Assembly: GCF_013002705.1 (NCBI RefSeq)
Contig: NZ_JABEND010000001.1
Span: 186,001 to 250,000, forward strand
Source of the DNA: Nakamurella aerolata
GTDB taxonomy: Bacteria > Actinomycetota > Actinomycetes > Mycobacteriales > Nakamurellaceae
DNA length: 64,000 nt
Direction: 5' to 3'
The notes under the pieces: generated by a model
What the model saw: only the letters and a program-made list of their open reading frames with translations
Told to the model about the DNA's origin: nothing
Databases searched by the model: none
Part shown: one piece after another, positions 1-9,779 of the stretch
Layout: every line of letters begins with the position of its first letter
How positions within the stretch are numbered: position 1 is the first letter of the stretch
Made by a program: the position numbers and the translations under genes

Positions 1-940
1 CGACGGCCTGGATGGTTTTCTCCGGCGCGGTGTTCACGGTGCCGGCGGTGACCAGTTCGGTGACGTAGCGGGTGTCGTCGTAGGCCTTGTCCTTGACGCC
101 GGTCGAGGCCCACAGCGGACGCTGCGGCTTGGCGCCGGCCGCGGCCAGCTCCTGCCACTCGGGGGCGCCGAAGCGCTCCTCGTAGAGCTGGAAAGCCAAG
201 CGGGCGTTGGCGATTGCGGCCTGGCCGCGCAGCGCCTTGGCCTCCGGCGTGCCCAGCTCGTCCAGCCGCTTGTCCACCTCGGTGTCGACCCTCGAGACGA
301 AGAACGAGGCCACCGAGACCAGCTCGGCGATGTTGTGGCCGGATTCCTTGGCCCGCTTGATGCCCTCCATGAAGGCGTCGATCACTTCGCCGTAACGCTC
401 CAGCGAGAAGATCAGCGTGACATTGACGCTGATCCCTTCGGCCAGCACCGCGGTGATGGCGGGCAGCCCTTCCTTGGTGGCTGGGATCTTGATCAGCACG
501 TTCGGCCGGTCGACGATCTTCGCCAGTTCCTTGGCCTGCGCCACCGTCTTGTCGGTGTCGTGCGCCAGCCGCGGGTCGACCTCGATGGAGACCCGGCCGT
601 CGACGCCGCCAGTGGCTTCCCACACCGGTCGGAACACGTCAGCGGCGTTCCGGACGTCGTCGGTGGTGAGGGTGGTCACCACGTCTTCCAACTGGGCGCC
701 GCGGGCGGCCAGCTCGGCGACCTGGGCGTTGTAGGCATCTCCGGACGACAGCGCGCCGGCGAAGATTGTCGGGTTGGTCGTCACTCCCGAGATGTATTGG
801 GTGTTGATGAGCTCCTGCAGGTTGCCGGAGTTGATGCGATCCCTGGACAGATCGTCGAGCCACAGCGAAACGCCCTGGTCGACGAGCTCCTTCAGGGGAT
901 TCTGACCGGCGCTCTGGCCGGTCTGCTTGTCGTTGGACAT
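1..940 (-). CDS. tal: Transaldolase (C-terminus cut by window edge)
   Basis: Transaldolase of the non-oxidative pentose phosphate pathway, a cytosolic enzyme moving a dihydroxyacetone unit between sugar phosphates. The minus-strand reading frame starts [20 protein letters not shown] and contains the family features [20 protein letters not shown] and the active-site Lys strand [12 protein letters not shown]. The ATG at 940 has a GAAGGAG ribosome site just upstream. It begins 5 bases after the transketolase stop, so the two are surely co-transcribed. About 313 residues are visible, and the end lies outside the window. Transaldolase B-type proteins of actinobacteria are about 370 residues, so roughly 50 to 60 residues are missing. 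Confidence 0.95.
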   Translation of the reverse strand, partial: MSNDKQTGQSAGQNPLKELVDQGVSLWLDDLSRDRINSGNLQELINTQYISGVTTNPTIFAGALSSGDAYNAQVAELAARGAQLEDVVTTLTTDDVRNAADVFRPVWEATGGVDGRVSIEVDPRLAHDTDKTVAQAKELAKIVDRPNVLIKIPATKEGLPAITAVLAEGISVNVTLIFSLERYGEVIDAFMEGIKRAKESGHNIAELVSVASFFVSRVDTEVDKRLDELGTPEAKALRGQAAIANARLAFQLYEERFGAPEWQELAAAGAKPQRPLWASTGVKDKAYDDTRYVTELVTAGTVNTAPEKTIQAV

Positions 941-945
941 GATGG

Positions 946-3207
946 TCACTTCTCCTTCGGCTGGTCGCCGGGAAGATCCACGACGCCAGGGTTTTCGGTG
1001 CGGGACTCGTCGGCGCGGTTCTTGACCGGCGGGGCCAGGGGGCCGCCGTTGCCGGCTTCGGCGACGGCAGCCATCGACTGCTCGGCCGCCTGCACGGCGA
1101 CGTCAGCGGTGAAGCCGAACTCCTCGAACAGCACGGCAGCGGCGGCGGAGGCGCCGTAGTGCTCGATGGACACCGGGCGGCCGAACGAGCCGAGCCAGCG
1201 GTACCACGGCTGGGCGATGCCGGCCTCGATGGAGACCCGGGCCGCCACCGACGACGGGAGCACTTCCTCGATGTAGTCGGCGTCCTGCTGCTCGAACCAG
1301 TCGAGGCTGGGCATGGAAACAACGCGCGCGCCGATGCCCTTGTCCTGCAACTGTTTACGCGCCTCGAGCGCAACCTGGACCTCGGAGCCGGTGGCGATGA
1401 AGATCACCTTCAGCTCACCTTCCTCCTCGGCCAACACGTACCCGCCGCGGGCAACCCCGACCGGGTCGGTGCCCTCAAGGGTGGGAACGTTCTGACGGGT
1501 CAGCGCAATTCCCACCGGCCCGGAGAACCAGTCGTGCTGGCGCTCCAGGATCGCCTTCCACGCGTAGGCGGTCTCGTTGGCATCGGCCGGCCGGACGATC
1601 GACAGCCCGGGGATGGCACGCAGCGCAGCCAGCTGCTCGATCGGCTGGTGGGTGGGGCCGTCCTCGCCCAGACCGATGGAGTCGTGCGTCCAGACGTAGA
1701 TGACGGGGGCCTGCATCACCGAGGCGAGTCGCACCGCACCGCGCATGTAGTCGGAGAAGGTGAGGAAGGTGCCGCCGTACGGACGGGTGGGGCCGTGCAG
1801 CGCGATGCCGGACAGGATCGCGCCCATCGCATGCTCGCGGATGCCGAAGTGCAGCGTGCGGCCATAGGGGTTGGCCTCCCACTGCTTGGTGCTGGCCTCG
1901 GTGGGGCCGAACGAGTTCGCGCCCTCCATGGTGGTGTTGTTCGACTCGGCCAGATCGGCCGAACCGCCCCACAGCTCCGGCAGTTCGTCGGCGATGGCGG
2001 TCAGCACCTCGCCCGAGGCCTTGCGGGTGGCAAGGCCCTTGGCGTCCACCGGGTAGCTGGGCAGCTTGTCCGCCCAGTTCTCCGGCAGGTCGCGTTTGCT
2101 GAGCCGGTCGTAGAGCTTCTTGCGCTCCGGGTTGGCCTTGGCCCAGGCGTCGAACTCGGGCTGCCACTTCTTCTCGGCCTCTTCGCCGCGCTGCACCAGC
2201 TTTCGGGTGTGCTCCAGCACCTTCGGGTCGACCTGGAAGAACTTCTCCGGATCGAAGTCGAGGATCTTCTTCACCTCGGCCACCTCGTCGTCGCCGAGAG
2301 CGGAGCCGTGCGCCTTGCCGGTGTTCATCTTGGTGGGCGCCGGGTAACCGATGATGGTGCGGATCGCGATCAGTGACGGCTTGTCCGTCACCTTCTTGGC
2401 CTCTTCGATGGCGTCCAGGATGCCGACGACGTTCTCGCCGCCCTCCACCCGTTGCACGTGCCAGCCGTAGGCCTCGTACCGCTTGGCGACATCTTCGCTG
2501 AGCGCGATGTTGGTGTCGTCCTCGATGGAGATGGCGTTGTCGTCGTAGAAGACGATCAAGTTGCCGAGTTGCTGGCGGCCGGCGATGGAGCTGGCCTCGG
2601 CGGTGACGCCCTCCTCGATGTCGCCGTCGGAGGCGATGACGTAGATGTAGTGGTCGAACGGGCTCTTGCCGAGCGGGGTGTCCGGATCGAACAAGCCGTG
2701 CTCGCGGCGCGATGCCATCGACATGCCGACCGCTGACGACAGCCCCTGGCCGAGCGGCCCTGTGGTGATCTCGACACCGGCGGTGTGGTGGTGCTCGGGA
2801 TGCCCGGGGGTGAGCGATCCCCAGGTGCGCAGCGATTCGATGTCCTTGATCTCGAGGCCGAAACCGCCGAGGAACAACTGCAGGTACAGCGTCAGGCTGG
2901 AATGCCCGGCCGACAGCACGAACCGATCCCTTGCCACCCAGTCCAGGTCGGACGGGTTGTGCCGCATGACTTTCTGGAACAACGTGTAGGCCAGCGGAGC
3001 CAGCGACATCGCGGTTCCCGGGTGGCCGTTGCCGACCTTCTGCACGGCGTCGGCGGCCAGCACCCTGATGGTGTTGACGGCCTTGGTGTCCATCTCCGTC
3101 CAGTCCGGAGGCAGATGCGGAGTGGTCAGCTCCTTGATGCTGCGCTCGGACAACTGCGCCGAGGTGGCTGGGGGATTGGTGTCGGCTTTGCTCGCTTTAC
3201 TCGCCAT
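946..3207 (-). CDS. tkt: Transketolase
   Basis: Thiamine diphosphate-dependent transketolase (753 residues) of the pentose phosphate pathway. Seen in the sequence: the N-terminal [14 protein letters not shown] and [19 protein letters not shown] blocks, the diphosphate/Mg motif GDGDIEEG (here [13 protein letters not shown]), the central pyrimidine-domain block [18 protein letters not shown], and [16 protein letters not shown] chose ATG 3207 because AGGAGGG sits 11 bases upstream; the frame is open further upstream but that part is not family-like. A roughly 35-residue charged tail follows the normal C-terminus. It is transcribed with tal and divergently from the heme O synthase gene, the arrangement known from mycobacteria. 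Confidence 0.96.
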   Translation of the reverse strand: MASKASKADTNPPATSAQLSERSIKELTTPHLPPDWTEMDTKAVNTIRVLAADAVQKVGNGHPGTAMSLAPLAYTLFQKVMRHNPSDLDWVARDRFVLSAGHSSLTLYLQLFLGGFGLEIKDIESLRTWGSLTPGHPEHHHTAGVEITTGPLGQGLSSAVGMSMASRREHGLFDPDTPLGKSPFDHYIYVIASDGDIEEGVTAEASSIAGRQQLGNLIVFYDDNAISIEDDTNIALSEDVAKRYEAYGWHVQRVEGGENVVGILDAIEEAKKVTDKPSLIAIRTIIGYPAPTKMNTGKAHGSALGDDEVAEVKKILDFDPEKFFQVDPKVLEHTRKLVQRGEEAEKKWQPEFDAWAKANPERKKLYDRLSKRDLPENWADKLPSYPVDAKGLATRKASGEVLTAIADELPELWGGSADLAESNNTTMEGANSFGPTEASTKQWEANPYGRTLHFGIREHAMGAILSGIALHGPTRPYGGTFLTFSDYMRGAVRLASVMQAPVIYVWTHDSIGLGEDGPTHQPIEQLAALRAIPGLSIVRPADANETAYAWKAILERQHDWFSGPVGIALTRQNVPTLEGTDPVGVARGGYVLAEEEGELKVIFIATGSEVQVALEARKQLQDKGIGARVVSMPSLDWFEQQDADYIEEVLPSSVAARVSIEAGIAQPWYRWLGSFGRPVSIEHYGASAAAAVLFEEFGFTADVAVQAAEQSMAAVAEAGNGGPLAPPVKNRADESRTENPGVVDLPGDQPKEK

Positions 3208-3593
3208 GAGTGGCGACCCTCCTGCAATGAACTCGTCACTGACGGTCGGGTCGCGGCGCCGAAAGCGCCCTGCGCGACCGTCGAGTGGATCGGAAACGGT
3301 GAACCACGACCGGTTCGATTCGCGTGTCCGGATCGGGCCGACCCGGCCCGTCCGGTGGGCGACGTTCCGGTCGACCACTGCATGTTCGAGCCTAGTCCCG
3401 GCGCGCGCCGGACGCCCGGGGCGGTGCCGTTGGGCTCAACGCGTACCGACCCGGCAGTGGCGACGGTCACCACGGTGCTGCCCCGCGGCGGGTGTGCTGC
3501 TGGCCGCTGGGTGTGATCACCTAAGCTCGGGACGTTGGCATCCACGGCATCCAGGCGGGATGGCAGCGGGGCGGAAGGGTCAGGCAGAAGGCA
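3208..3593. other. Divergent intergenic region tkt / ctaB
   Basis: 386 bases between divergent genes that must hold both promoters. I see the transketolase ribosome site at the left edge and AGAAGG before the GTG of ctaB at the right edge. I found no convincing -35/-10 pair or palindrome. Confidence 0.5.
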
Positions 3594-4655
3594 GTGAGTT
3601 CAGCGAGCGCGGAGTCGGTATCGCACGGCGACGGCCGGTCCCGCGGTGCCCGCGGCAGCGCAAGCGGCGTCGCTGCGGCCGGCGATGTGCTTCTCGATCC
3701 GGCCGATCTGCGTCCGGAACCCGCCGACGGTGTTGCCACCCCGACGCCGGCGCCGGCTGCCGGCTGGCGGCAGCGGCTCGGCGCCTATGTCGCGCTCACC
3801 AAACCGCGCATCATCGAGCTGCTGCTGATCACCACCGTTCCGGCGCTGTTCGGCGCCCAGCGGCAGGTACCCGGGCTCGGCCTGATGCTGGCGACACTGG
3901 TCGGTGGGGCCATCGCGGCCGGCAGCGCCAACGCACTGAACTGCGTGGTGGACGCGGACATCGACGCCAAGATGCGGCGCACCAGGGTGCGCCCGCTGGC
4001 CAGGCACCAGGTGTCGCCCCGAGCCGCCCTGGTGTTCGGGGTGGTACTCGGCGTCATCGCCTGCACGTTCCTGTCGCTCACCACCACCTGGCAGGCCGGC
4101 GGGCTGACCGCGGTCGCGATCCTGTTCTACGTCTTCGTCTACTCGCTGTGGCTCAAGCGCCGCACCTCGCAGAACATCGTCTGGGGTGGGCTGGCCGGCT
4201 GCATGCCGGTGATCATCGGCTGGTCGGCCGTCACCGGTGGCATCGGTTGGCCGGCCTGGGTTTTCTTCGGCGTCATCTTCTTCTGGACCCCGCCGCACAC
4301 CTGGGCGCTCGCTATGCGGTATCGCGACGACTACGCGGCCGCCGGGGTGCCGATGCTGCCCGTGGTGGCGCCGGAACGCGTCGTGGTGCGGCAGATCGTG
4401 CTGTACAGCTGGGCGATGGTGGTCTGCTCGCTGCTGCTGATCCCGGCATCGTCCTGGATCTACGCGGCCGCGGCTGTGCCGACCGGCCTGGTCTTCCTGG
4501 CGTGCGCGCACCTGCTGCACGTCAAGGTGCTGCGCGGGGAGCGGGCCCGCCCGATGACGCTGTTCCACCTGTCCAACCTGTACCTGACGGTGATCTCGGT
4601 GGTCTGGGCCGTCGACTCCGCCATCGGGCTCGCCCCGCTGGGTTGGCCGTGGTGA
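3594..4655 (+). CDS. ctaB: Protoheme IX farnesyltransferase (heme O synthase)
   Basis: Integral membrane UbiA-family prenyltransferase that adds farnesyl to heme B to give heme O for cytochrome oxidase. The 353-residue protein has an approximately 55-residue Ala/Pro-rich cytosolic N-terminus and then about nine hydrophobic segments. Seen: the first Asp-rich motif NCVVDADIDAKMRRTRVRPL near residue 115 and the second, YRDDYAAAGVPMLP, near 243; TPPHTWALA is also typical. The start is GTG 3594 with AGAAGG five bases upstream. Divergent from tkt as in mycobacteria. The usual heme A synthase gene is not in this window. Confidence 0.95.
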   Translation: MSSASAESVSHGDGRSRGARGSASGVAAAGDVLLDPADLRPEPADGVATPTPAPAAGWRQRLGAYVALTKPRIIELLLITTVPALFGAQRQVPGLGLMLATLVGGAIAAGSANALNCVVDADIDAKMRRTRVRPLARHQVSPRAALVFGVVLGVIACTFLSLTTTWQAGGLTAVAILFYVFVYSLWLKRRTSQNIVWGGLAGCMPVIIGWSAVTGGIGWPAWVFFGVIFFWTPPHTWALAMRYRDDYAAAGVPMLPVVAPERVVVRQIVLYSWAMVVCSLLLIPASSWIYAAAAVPTGLVFLACAHLLHVKVLRGERARPMTLFHLSNLYLTVISVVWAVDSAIGLAPLGWPW

Positions 4656-4673
4656 CCGGGCAGGCGGTGCACG

Positions 4674-5033
4674 GTGGTTGAGCCGACCGGCACCGCGGGA
4701 GCGTCCGGCGCCGAGGCCGACCCGGTCGACGAGCAGGAGCCGCGCCCGGAGAACCGGCTGCGCGACGTCAGCAACAAGATCCGCGGCTTCGTCGGGAGCT
4801 TCGGCGGCGCGCCGAGCCAGACCACAGCGGTGATCGACAATCTGGGCAACCGCGGCGCGCGGATCGTCCTGGTGGCCTCCGACGGCCGCTGGGGTGAGGT
4901 GATCGCCTCGACGCCGGAACTCGCGCAACAGGCCTGCGCCGCGACCGAGGTGACGGTCGGCGAGTGGGACCGGGAACTGTCCGCCCGGCTGCGGATCACC
5001 GCCGCCGATTGGCGCCGGATGGCCGGCCTGTAG
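4674..5033 (+). CDS. Small conserved protein of unknown function downstream of ctaB
   Basis: A 119-residue soluble protein that I do not recognise. It starts at GTG 4674, 18 bases after ctaB, so it is probably in the same transcript. The first 30 residues are acidic and low-complexity. The rest, from about residue 45, looks like a compact alpha/beta domain (TTAVIDNLGNRGARIVLVAS, then a predicted helix and AADWRRMAGL). No membrane segment or signal is visible. The last 38 bases overlap the 3' end of mptB on the other strand. Actinobacterial ctaB loci often carry such a small gene, but its role is unknown to me. Confidence 0.7.
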   Translation: MVEPTGTAGASGAEADPVDEQEPRPENRLRDVSNKIRGFVGSFGGAPSQTTAVIDNLGNRGARIVLVASDGRWGEVIASTPELAQQACAATEVTVGEWDRELSARLRITAADWRRMAGL

Positions 5034-6741
5034 CCCGCTGCCGGTTTTCGGAGCGAGCCCCACGACGCGGCGCGAACCTCCGCCCGGAGGCGGTGTCGTC
5101 GGCCACCTCGGCCGGCACGTACGCCGGACGCTGCCGCTGGGCGCCGTAGTGATCGTCGTCGTCGACGGTCTGTGCCGGCGCCGCCACCGATGTCGGCAAA
5201 CCGCTGCGCCACAACAGGATCAGCATGATCCCGGCGACCACCGCCGCCGCCACAACGGCCTGCACAATGGTGAACACCGGGATCGTCATCCCGTTGGGCA
5301 TGATGATCAACGCGTAGGCGGCGGTGAACAGTGTTGCCGCCCCGCGGAACCGCCGGTCGCCGGTCGCCGCCGCCAGCGGCAGCACCGCCCACAGCAGGTA
5401 CCAGGGCTGAATCACCGGGCCGAGCAACACGAAACACGACAGCGCAAGGCCGAGCGCGAGGATCGGGGGCACCCGCCGGCCCTCGTTGATCCAGGGCACG
5501 CCGCGCCAGGCCAACCACACAAAGCCGACCGCCAGCAATCCACCCACCGCCGTGCCGGCGGGCTGCAGCACCGCCACCGCGGCGTCGGTGTGGTCACCCA
5601 GTCCGAGTACCCGGCCGAGCGCACCGGCGCCGACAGCCAGCGACGTCGAGATGGACAGGAACGAGCGCACCGTGCCCGGCGCACCCAAACCGTTGATCCA
5701 CCCGAGGCCGTACCCGGCTATCACGGTGAGCGCCGCGAAGGTGGCCGCCGCCACTGCGCCGACCAGAATCACCTGACGCAGCAACGGTTTCCAGCCGACA
5801 CTCCGCCGCAACGCCAGCGCCACCACCAAGAACGGCAGTGCCAGGCCCGCCGTCGCCTTGATCGCCACCGCAAAGCTGATCAGCATGGTGCCGCCCACCC
5901 ACGACCGGCCGAGGCCCCACTCCAGACCGACCAGCATGGCGCCGAGCATCAGCGCCTCGTTGTGCCCGCCGGCGATCAGGTGGAACAGCACCAGCGGATT
6001 CAGCGCGCCCAGCCACAGCGCCGACACCGGATCAAGGCCGCAGCGCCGGGCCAGCCGCGGCAACGCCCAGATGATGCCGGCCACGCCGATCAGCTCCACC
6101 AGCCGCTGCAACAACACCCCGACCACCACGTGCTGACCGCTGATCGCGACGATGCCCTTGGCGATCAGGATGAACGCAGGACCGTACGGGGTGGGGGTGT
6201 GCTGCCAGCGCCCGTCGGCCTGATGCACGAAGACGTCGCCGTCACCCAGCGCGTCGTACGGGCCCATCTCGTAGGGGTTGAAGCCGCGCAGCGCCATCGA
6301 CCCGACAGCGAGGTAGGAGTACACGTCGCGGGAGAAGATCGGCGGCGTCACCAGGAACGGCACCGTCCACATCGCCAGCGTGTGCGACAGCTGCGACCGC
6401 GACAGTCGCCGCGCCCGGCCGGGGGCCGCCAGCCGGCCGAGCAGCAGCCAGCTGATCACCAGCAGACCCATGCCGGCGTAAGAGATTCCGAGCGCACCGG
6501 TGCTCACCCGAGAGATCAGCCCGATGATGCGCACCCCGTCCACCGGGTTGGGGTTGGGGGTGGCCGCACCGTACGACGACGTCGCGCCCAGCGCCATCAG
6601 CAGTGCGCCGGTGGTGCCCCAGCGCCGCAGCCGGCCCAGCTGGGCGCGTTCTTCCTCGTCGAGCGGGCCGGCGGAACTGCGGACGTCCGGCTCGGCCGGG
6701 CCGCCGGTATGACCGGTCAGGGCAGCCGAGGCGGGGGACAC
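4996..6741 (-). CDS. mptB: Alpha-(1->6)-mannopyranosyltransferase, MptB-like
   Basis: Polytopic GT-C type glycosyltransferase (581 residues, about 12 or 13 hydrophobic segments) resembling MptB, which builds alpha-1,6-mannan cores of lipomannan from polyprenyl-phosphomannose on the outer face of the membrane. Seen: the first extracytoplasmic loop with the acidic motif PPIFSRDVYSYLAVGSMALRG, followed by GFNPYEMGP and NPLVLFHLIAGGHNEALMLG, characteristic of the family. The N-terminus is charged and cytosolic; the C-terminal 60 residues are basic. The start is GTG 6741, with no strong ribosome site, so it may be leaderless. It lies next to sufR as in mycobacteria. Its end overlaps the small gene at 4674-5033 tail to tail. 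Confidence 0.85.
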   Translation of the reverse strand: MSPASAALTGHTGGPAEPDVRSSAGPLDEEERAQLGRLRRWGTTGALLMALGATSSYGAATPNPNPVDGVRIIGLISRVSTGALGISYAGMGLLVISWLLLGRLAAPGRARRLSRSQLSHTLAMWTVPFLVTPPIFSRDVYSYLAVGSMALRGFNPYEMGPYDALGDGDVFVHQADGRWQHTPTPYGPAFILIAKGIVAISGQHVVVGVLLQRLVELIGVAGIIWALPRLARRCGLDPVSALWLGALNPLVLFHLIAGGHNEALMLGAMLVGLEWGLGRSWVGGTMLISFAVAIKATAGLALPFLVVALALRRSVGWKPLLRQVILVGAVAAATFAALTVIAGYGLGWINGLGAPGTVRSFLSISTSLAVGAGALGRVLGLGDHTDAAVAVLQPAGTAVGGLLAVGFVWLAWRGVPWINEGRRVPPILALGLALSCFVLLGPVIQPWYLLWAVLPLAAATGDRRFRGAATLFTAAYALIIMPNGMTIPVFTIVQAVVAAAVVAGIMLILLWRSGLPTSVAAPAQTVDDDDHYGAQRQRPAYVPAEVADDTASGRRFAPRRGARSENRQRATGRPSGANRRR

Positions 6742-6819
6742 CCGATGAGTGTGCCAAACCTTCAGCGGCTTTCCAGGTCTGGCTTTCCAGGGCTGGCCGG
6801 TGTGAGCGACGATGTGAGC

Positions 6820-7371
6820 ATGAATGACGAGCGCGGCGAGAACGGCACCGTCCTGGACATCGGCTCAGGCATGGGCATCGACTCGCTCACCCTGCGCACC
6901 GTGATCCATGACGATGCGGCGTTCACCGAGTGGGCGGCGTCCGGGCAGGACGGTGCCGCACCGGTGCTCGACCGGCTCTTTCGCGACGACCCGGACGGTG
7001 CCCAGGTCGCGCTGGACCAGGTCGGCATGACGCTGCCTGCCAGGCGACGGGACGCACTGCAGGCCGAGATCTGGCGCGACCAGCGCCGTTTCGACGACGC
7101 TGTGGACACCTACCGCCGACTCATCGAGGAAGCGCCATCGCCAGCGCGCGCCGCCGTGTTGACCCAGCATCTGGGCAAGGTGCGCTTCGCCGCGGGTGAC
7201 TACGAGTCGGCACGTGACTGTTTCGCGCGGGCGCTGGACATGCGACTGGCGCAGAGCCCGCCGGCGCCCGCCGACCAGGTGGAGTCGAGTCGACTGGCGC
7301 TCAGCCGAGTCGAGCAACTTCTGACGGACGGTCGGGCGGAAGCCGGTCGCGCTGGGTCGACCACCCGCTGA
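6820..7371 (+). CDS. TPR-type small protein of unknown function
   Basis: A 183-residue soluble protein. I chose ATG 6820; GTG 6802 and GTG 6814 are in frame and possible. The second half reads like two tetratricopeptide-type helical hairpins: RRFDDAVDTYRRLIEEAPSP (about residues 90-110), then AGDYESARDCFARALDMRLA (about 127-147). The first half, VIHDDAAFTEWAASG onward, has no family I can name. It lies between divergent mptB and sufR, the same strand as sufR, separated from it by 72 bases that contain the SufR operator, so it is probably transcribed separately. Confidence 0.75.
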   Translation: MNDERGENGTVLDIGSGMGIDSLTLRTVIHDDAAFTEWAASGQDGAAPVLDRLFRDDPDGAQVALDQVGMTLPARRRDALQAEIWRDQRRFDDAVDTYRRLIEEAPSPARAAVLTQHLGKVRFAAGDYESARDCFARALDMRLAQSPPAPADQVESSRLALSRVEQLLTDGRAEAGRAGSTTR

Positions 7372-7393
7372 TCCCATGCCGAGCGGAGCCAAC

Positions 7394-7412
7394 TAAGGGT
7401 TGCCTCGCTTGG
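7394..7412 (-). promoter_or_regulatory. Possible iron-regulator (IdeR/DtxR-type) half-palindrome
   Basis: On the minus strand this 19-base stretch matches the remembered iron-box consensus (TTAGGTTAGGCTAACCTAA) at about 11 positions, including the AGGC core and a CCT. It overlaps the likely -35 element of the suf promoter. Weak evidence, inferred by eye. Confidence 0.25.
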
Positions 7413-7430
7413 AGTCGCGCCGGATATAGG
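7400..7430 (+). promoter_or_regulatory. Candidate promoter of the suf operon
   Basis: TTGCCT at 7400-7405 and TATAGG at 7425-7430 with a 19-base spacer. Transcription would then start around 7437, giving a leader of only about 7 bases before the GTG at 7444, i.e. an almost leaderless mRNA. The spacer is slightly long, so the -35 assignment is uncertain. Confidence 0.5.
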
Positions 7431-7432
7431 GA

Positions 7433-7447
7433 ACACTGGTGTTGTGA
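7433..7447 (+). promoter_or_regulatory. SufR operator, ACACT-N5-TGTGA
   Basis: The sequence is ACACT GGTGT TGTGA, an exact match to the interrupted motif I recall for M. tuberculosis SufR. It begins just after the candidate -10 element and runs into the GTG start of sufR (7444-7446). SufR bound here would block the start region of its own operon, consistent with autorepression by an Fe-S regulator. Confidence 0.75.
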
Positions 7448-8316
7448 AATCAGCTGCGGCAGCGGTCGACGCGGTGGGTGGCGCGCGCCACCCGCGGGTT
7501 GACGCGCGCGCAGCCGGCGAGTTCACAGGCGACGGCGAGCGCAACACCCGCGCCGCGGTGCTGCAGCTGCTGCTGGAGCGGCCGGCCACCGCGAGTGAGA
7601 TTGCCGAGCGGCTCGGGCTGACCACGGCCGGCGTCCGGCGGCACCTTGACGCGCTGGTGGACGCGGGCTTGGCCTGCGGTCGCGAGGTACCGGCGCTCGG
7701 CAGCCGCGGTCGCGGTCGCCCGGCCCGGCAGTTCCTGCTCACCGACGCCGGCCGCAGCACACTGCCGCACGGTTACGACCAGCTTGCCGGTGACGCGCTG
7801 CACTACCTCGCTGAGGTGGCCGGCGACGGCGCCGTCGAGGCGTTCGCCCGCCGCCGAGCCCAGGCAGTGGTGGACGCCAAGTCCGACGAACTGGCCGCGG
7901 CGCCCGACCTCGCCGGCCGGTTGCAGGTGATCGCCGGTGCGCTGAACGAGAACGGCTTCGTCGCCAGCGTCCAGCAGGTGGCCACCGGCCGGCAGCTGTG
8001 CCAACACCACTGCCCGGTGGCGCACGTCGCCGAGCAGTTCCCGCAGCTGTGCCAGGCCGAACTCGAGGTGTTCGCGCAGGCGCTGGGCACCAGGGTGCAG
8101 CGGCTAGCCACCATCGCCCACGGCGACTCGTTCTGCACCACGTTCGTCCCCGGTGACGAACTCGCCGACCAGCCCGCGGACGTGACCTCAGCATCCAAGA
8201 CCGACGACGTCGCCACTGCGGCTGCGGCGCAACACCTTTCACCAGCAAAGCCCGGCAAGAAGACCAGCACCACCCAACCCAGCACCGAAGCACCATCGGG
8301 AAGGACATCCATATGA
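7444..8316 (+). CDS. sufR: SufR, Fe-S cluster-binding transcriptional regulator of the suf operon
   Basis: A 290-residue winged-helix regulator. HTH region about residues 35-85 ([29 protein letters not shown]), followed by the wing with [13 protein letters not shown]. The C-terminal half holds the cysteines expected to bind a 4Fe-4S cluster: Cys186, Cys190, Cys203 (QFPQLCQAE) and Cys231 (HGDSFCTTF), in the same setting as mycobacterial SufR. A 50-residue low-complexity tail follows. GTG 7444 is the start; the operator overlaps it. Its stop overlaps the sufB start as ATGA, so it is translationally coupled and sensed cluster status likely feeds back on the whole operon. Confidence 0.93.
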   Translation: MKSAAAAVDAVGGARHPRVDARAAGEFTGDGERNTRAAVLQLLLERPATASEIAERLGLTTAGVRRHLDALVDAGLACGREVPALGSRGRGRPARQFLLTDAGRSTLPHGYDQLAGDALHYLAEVAGDGAVEAFARRRAQAVVDAKSDELAAAPDLAGRLQVIAGALNENGFVASVQQVATGRQLCQHHCPVAHVAEQFPQLCQAELEVFAQALGTRVQRLATIAHGDSFCTTFVPGDELADQPADVTSASKTDDVATAAAAQHLSPAKPGKKTSTTQPSTEAPSGRTSI

Positions 8317-9779
8317 CCAGCACCGTCCCCGGCACCGACGTTCAGGCCGACACCGGTCTCACCGAGTCGCAGATCGAACAGGCCAAGACCATCGACTCGA
8401 TCGGTCGCTACGCCTTCGGTTGGGCCGATGCCGACGCCGCCGGCGCCTCCGCCCGGCGCGGTTTGAACGCCGAGGTAGTCGCCGACATCTCGGCCAAGAA
8501 GAGCGAACCAGAGTGGATGTTGCAGCGCCGGCTCAAGGCGCTGAGCCTTTTCGAGCGGCAGCCGATGCCCACCTGGGGTGCCGACCTGTCCGGCATCGAC
8601 TTCGACAACATCAAGTACTTCGTCCGGTCCACCGAGAAGCAGGCCGCCTCCTGGGAAGACCTGCCCGAGGACATCAAGAACACCTACGACCGGCTGGGCA
8701 TCCCCGAGGCCGAGAAGCAGCGGCTGGTCGCCGGTGTGGCCGCGCAATATGAGTCCGAGGTGGTTTACCACCAGATCCAGGAGGAACTGGAGGCGCAGGG
8801 CGTCATCTTCCTCGACACCGACACCGGCCTGAAGGAACACCCGGAGATCTTCGAGGAGTACTTCGGCAGCGTGATCCCCAGTGGCGACAACAAGTTCGCC
8901 TCGCTGAACACCGCCGTCTGGTCGGGTGGATCGTTCGTCTATGTGCCGCCGGGCGTGCACGTCGACATTCCGCTGCAGGCCTACTTCCGGATCAACACCG
9001 AGAACATGGGCCAGTTTGAGCGGACGTTGATCATCGTCGACGAAGGCGCCTACGTGCACTACGTCGAGGGCTGCACCGCGCCCATCTACAAGTCGGACTC
9101 GCTGCACTCCGCCGTCGTCGAGATCGTGGTGAAGAAGGGCGGCCGCTGCCGCTACACCACCATCCAGAACTGGTCGAACAACGTCTACAACCTGGTCACC
9201 AAGCGGGCCAAGGCCGAAGAGGGCGCGACCATGGAATGGGTCGACGGCAACATCGGCTCCAAGGTCACCATGAAGTACCCGGCCGTCTGGATGACCGGCG
9301 AGCACGCCAAGGGCGAGGTGCTGTCGATCGCCTTCGCCGGTGAGGATCAGCACCAGGACACCGGCGCCAAGATGCTGCACCTGGCCCCGCACACCTCGTC
9401 GACCATCATCTCCAAGTCGGTGGCCCGCGGCGGTGGCCGCGCCAGCTACCGCGGCCTTGTCCAGGTGAATCCCGGTGCGCACCACAGCAAATCCACCGTC
9501 AAGTGCGACGCGCTGCTGGTCGACAGCGTCTCTCGCAGCGACACCTACCCCTACGTCGACGTCCGCGAGGACGACGTCGCCATGGGCCACGAAGCAACGG
9601 TGTCCAAGGTCAGCGAGGACCAGCTCTTCTACCTGATGAGCCGCGGCCTCACCGAAGACGAAGCGATGGCGATGATCGTCCGCGGCTTCGTCGAGCCCAT
9701 CGCCAAGGAGCTGCCCATGGAGTACGCCCTCGAGCTCAACCGCCTCATCGAACTCCAAATGGAAGGCGCCGTCGGCTAG
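8313..9779 (+). CDS. sufB: SufB, Fe-S scaffold subunit
   Basis: Core scaffold of the SUF machinery (488 residues, normal length), working in the cytosol with SufC and SufD to assemble Fe-S clusters. Seen: [36 protein letters not shown], the beta-helix region, and the C-terminal block [10 protein letters not shown] that should carry the cluster-assembly cysteine, followed by [26 protein letters not shown]. No intein is present, unlike some mycobacterial sufB genes. The start ATG 8313 overlaps the sufR stop by four bases. Confidence 0.97.
   Translation: MTSTVPGTDVQADTGLTESQIEQAKTIDSIGRYAFGWADADAAGASARRGLNAEVVADISAKKSEPEWMLQRRLKALSLFERQPMPTWGADLSGIDFDNIKYFVRSTEKQAASWEDLPEDIKNTYDRLGIPEAEKQRLVAGVAAQYESEVVYHQIQEELEAQGVIFLDTDTGLKEHPEIFEEYFGSVIPSGDNKFASLNTAVWSGGSFVYVPPGVHVDIPLQAYFRINTENMGQFERTLIIVDEGAYVHYVEGCTAPIYKSDSLHSAVVEIVVKKGGRCRYTTIQNWSNNVYNLVTKRAKAEEGATMEWVDGNIGSKVTMKYPAVWMTGEHAKGEVLSIAFAGEDQHQDTGAKMLHLAPHTSSTIISKSVARGGGRASYRGLVQVNPGAHHSKSTVKCDALLVDSVSRSDTYPYVDVREDDVAMGHEATVSKVSEDQLFYLMSRGLTEDEAMAMIVRGFVEPIAKELPMEYALELNRLIELQMEGAVG

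Noticed and set aside
1159-2376. Long open frame (405 codons) on the plus strand opposite transketolase
   Set aside because: It is a mirror of the third codon position bias of tkt, rich in Gly/Val/His/Leu with no family likeness. The minus-strand gene has clear motifs.
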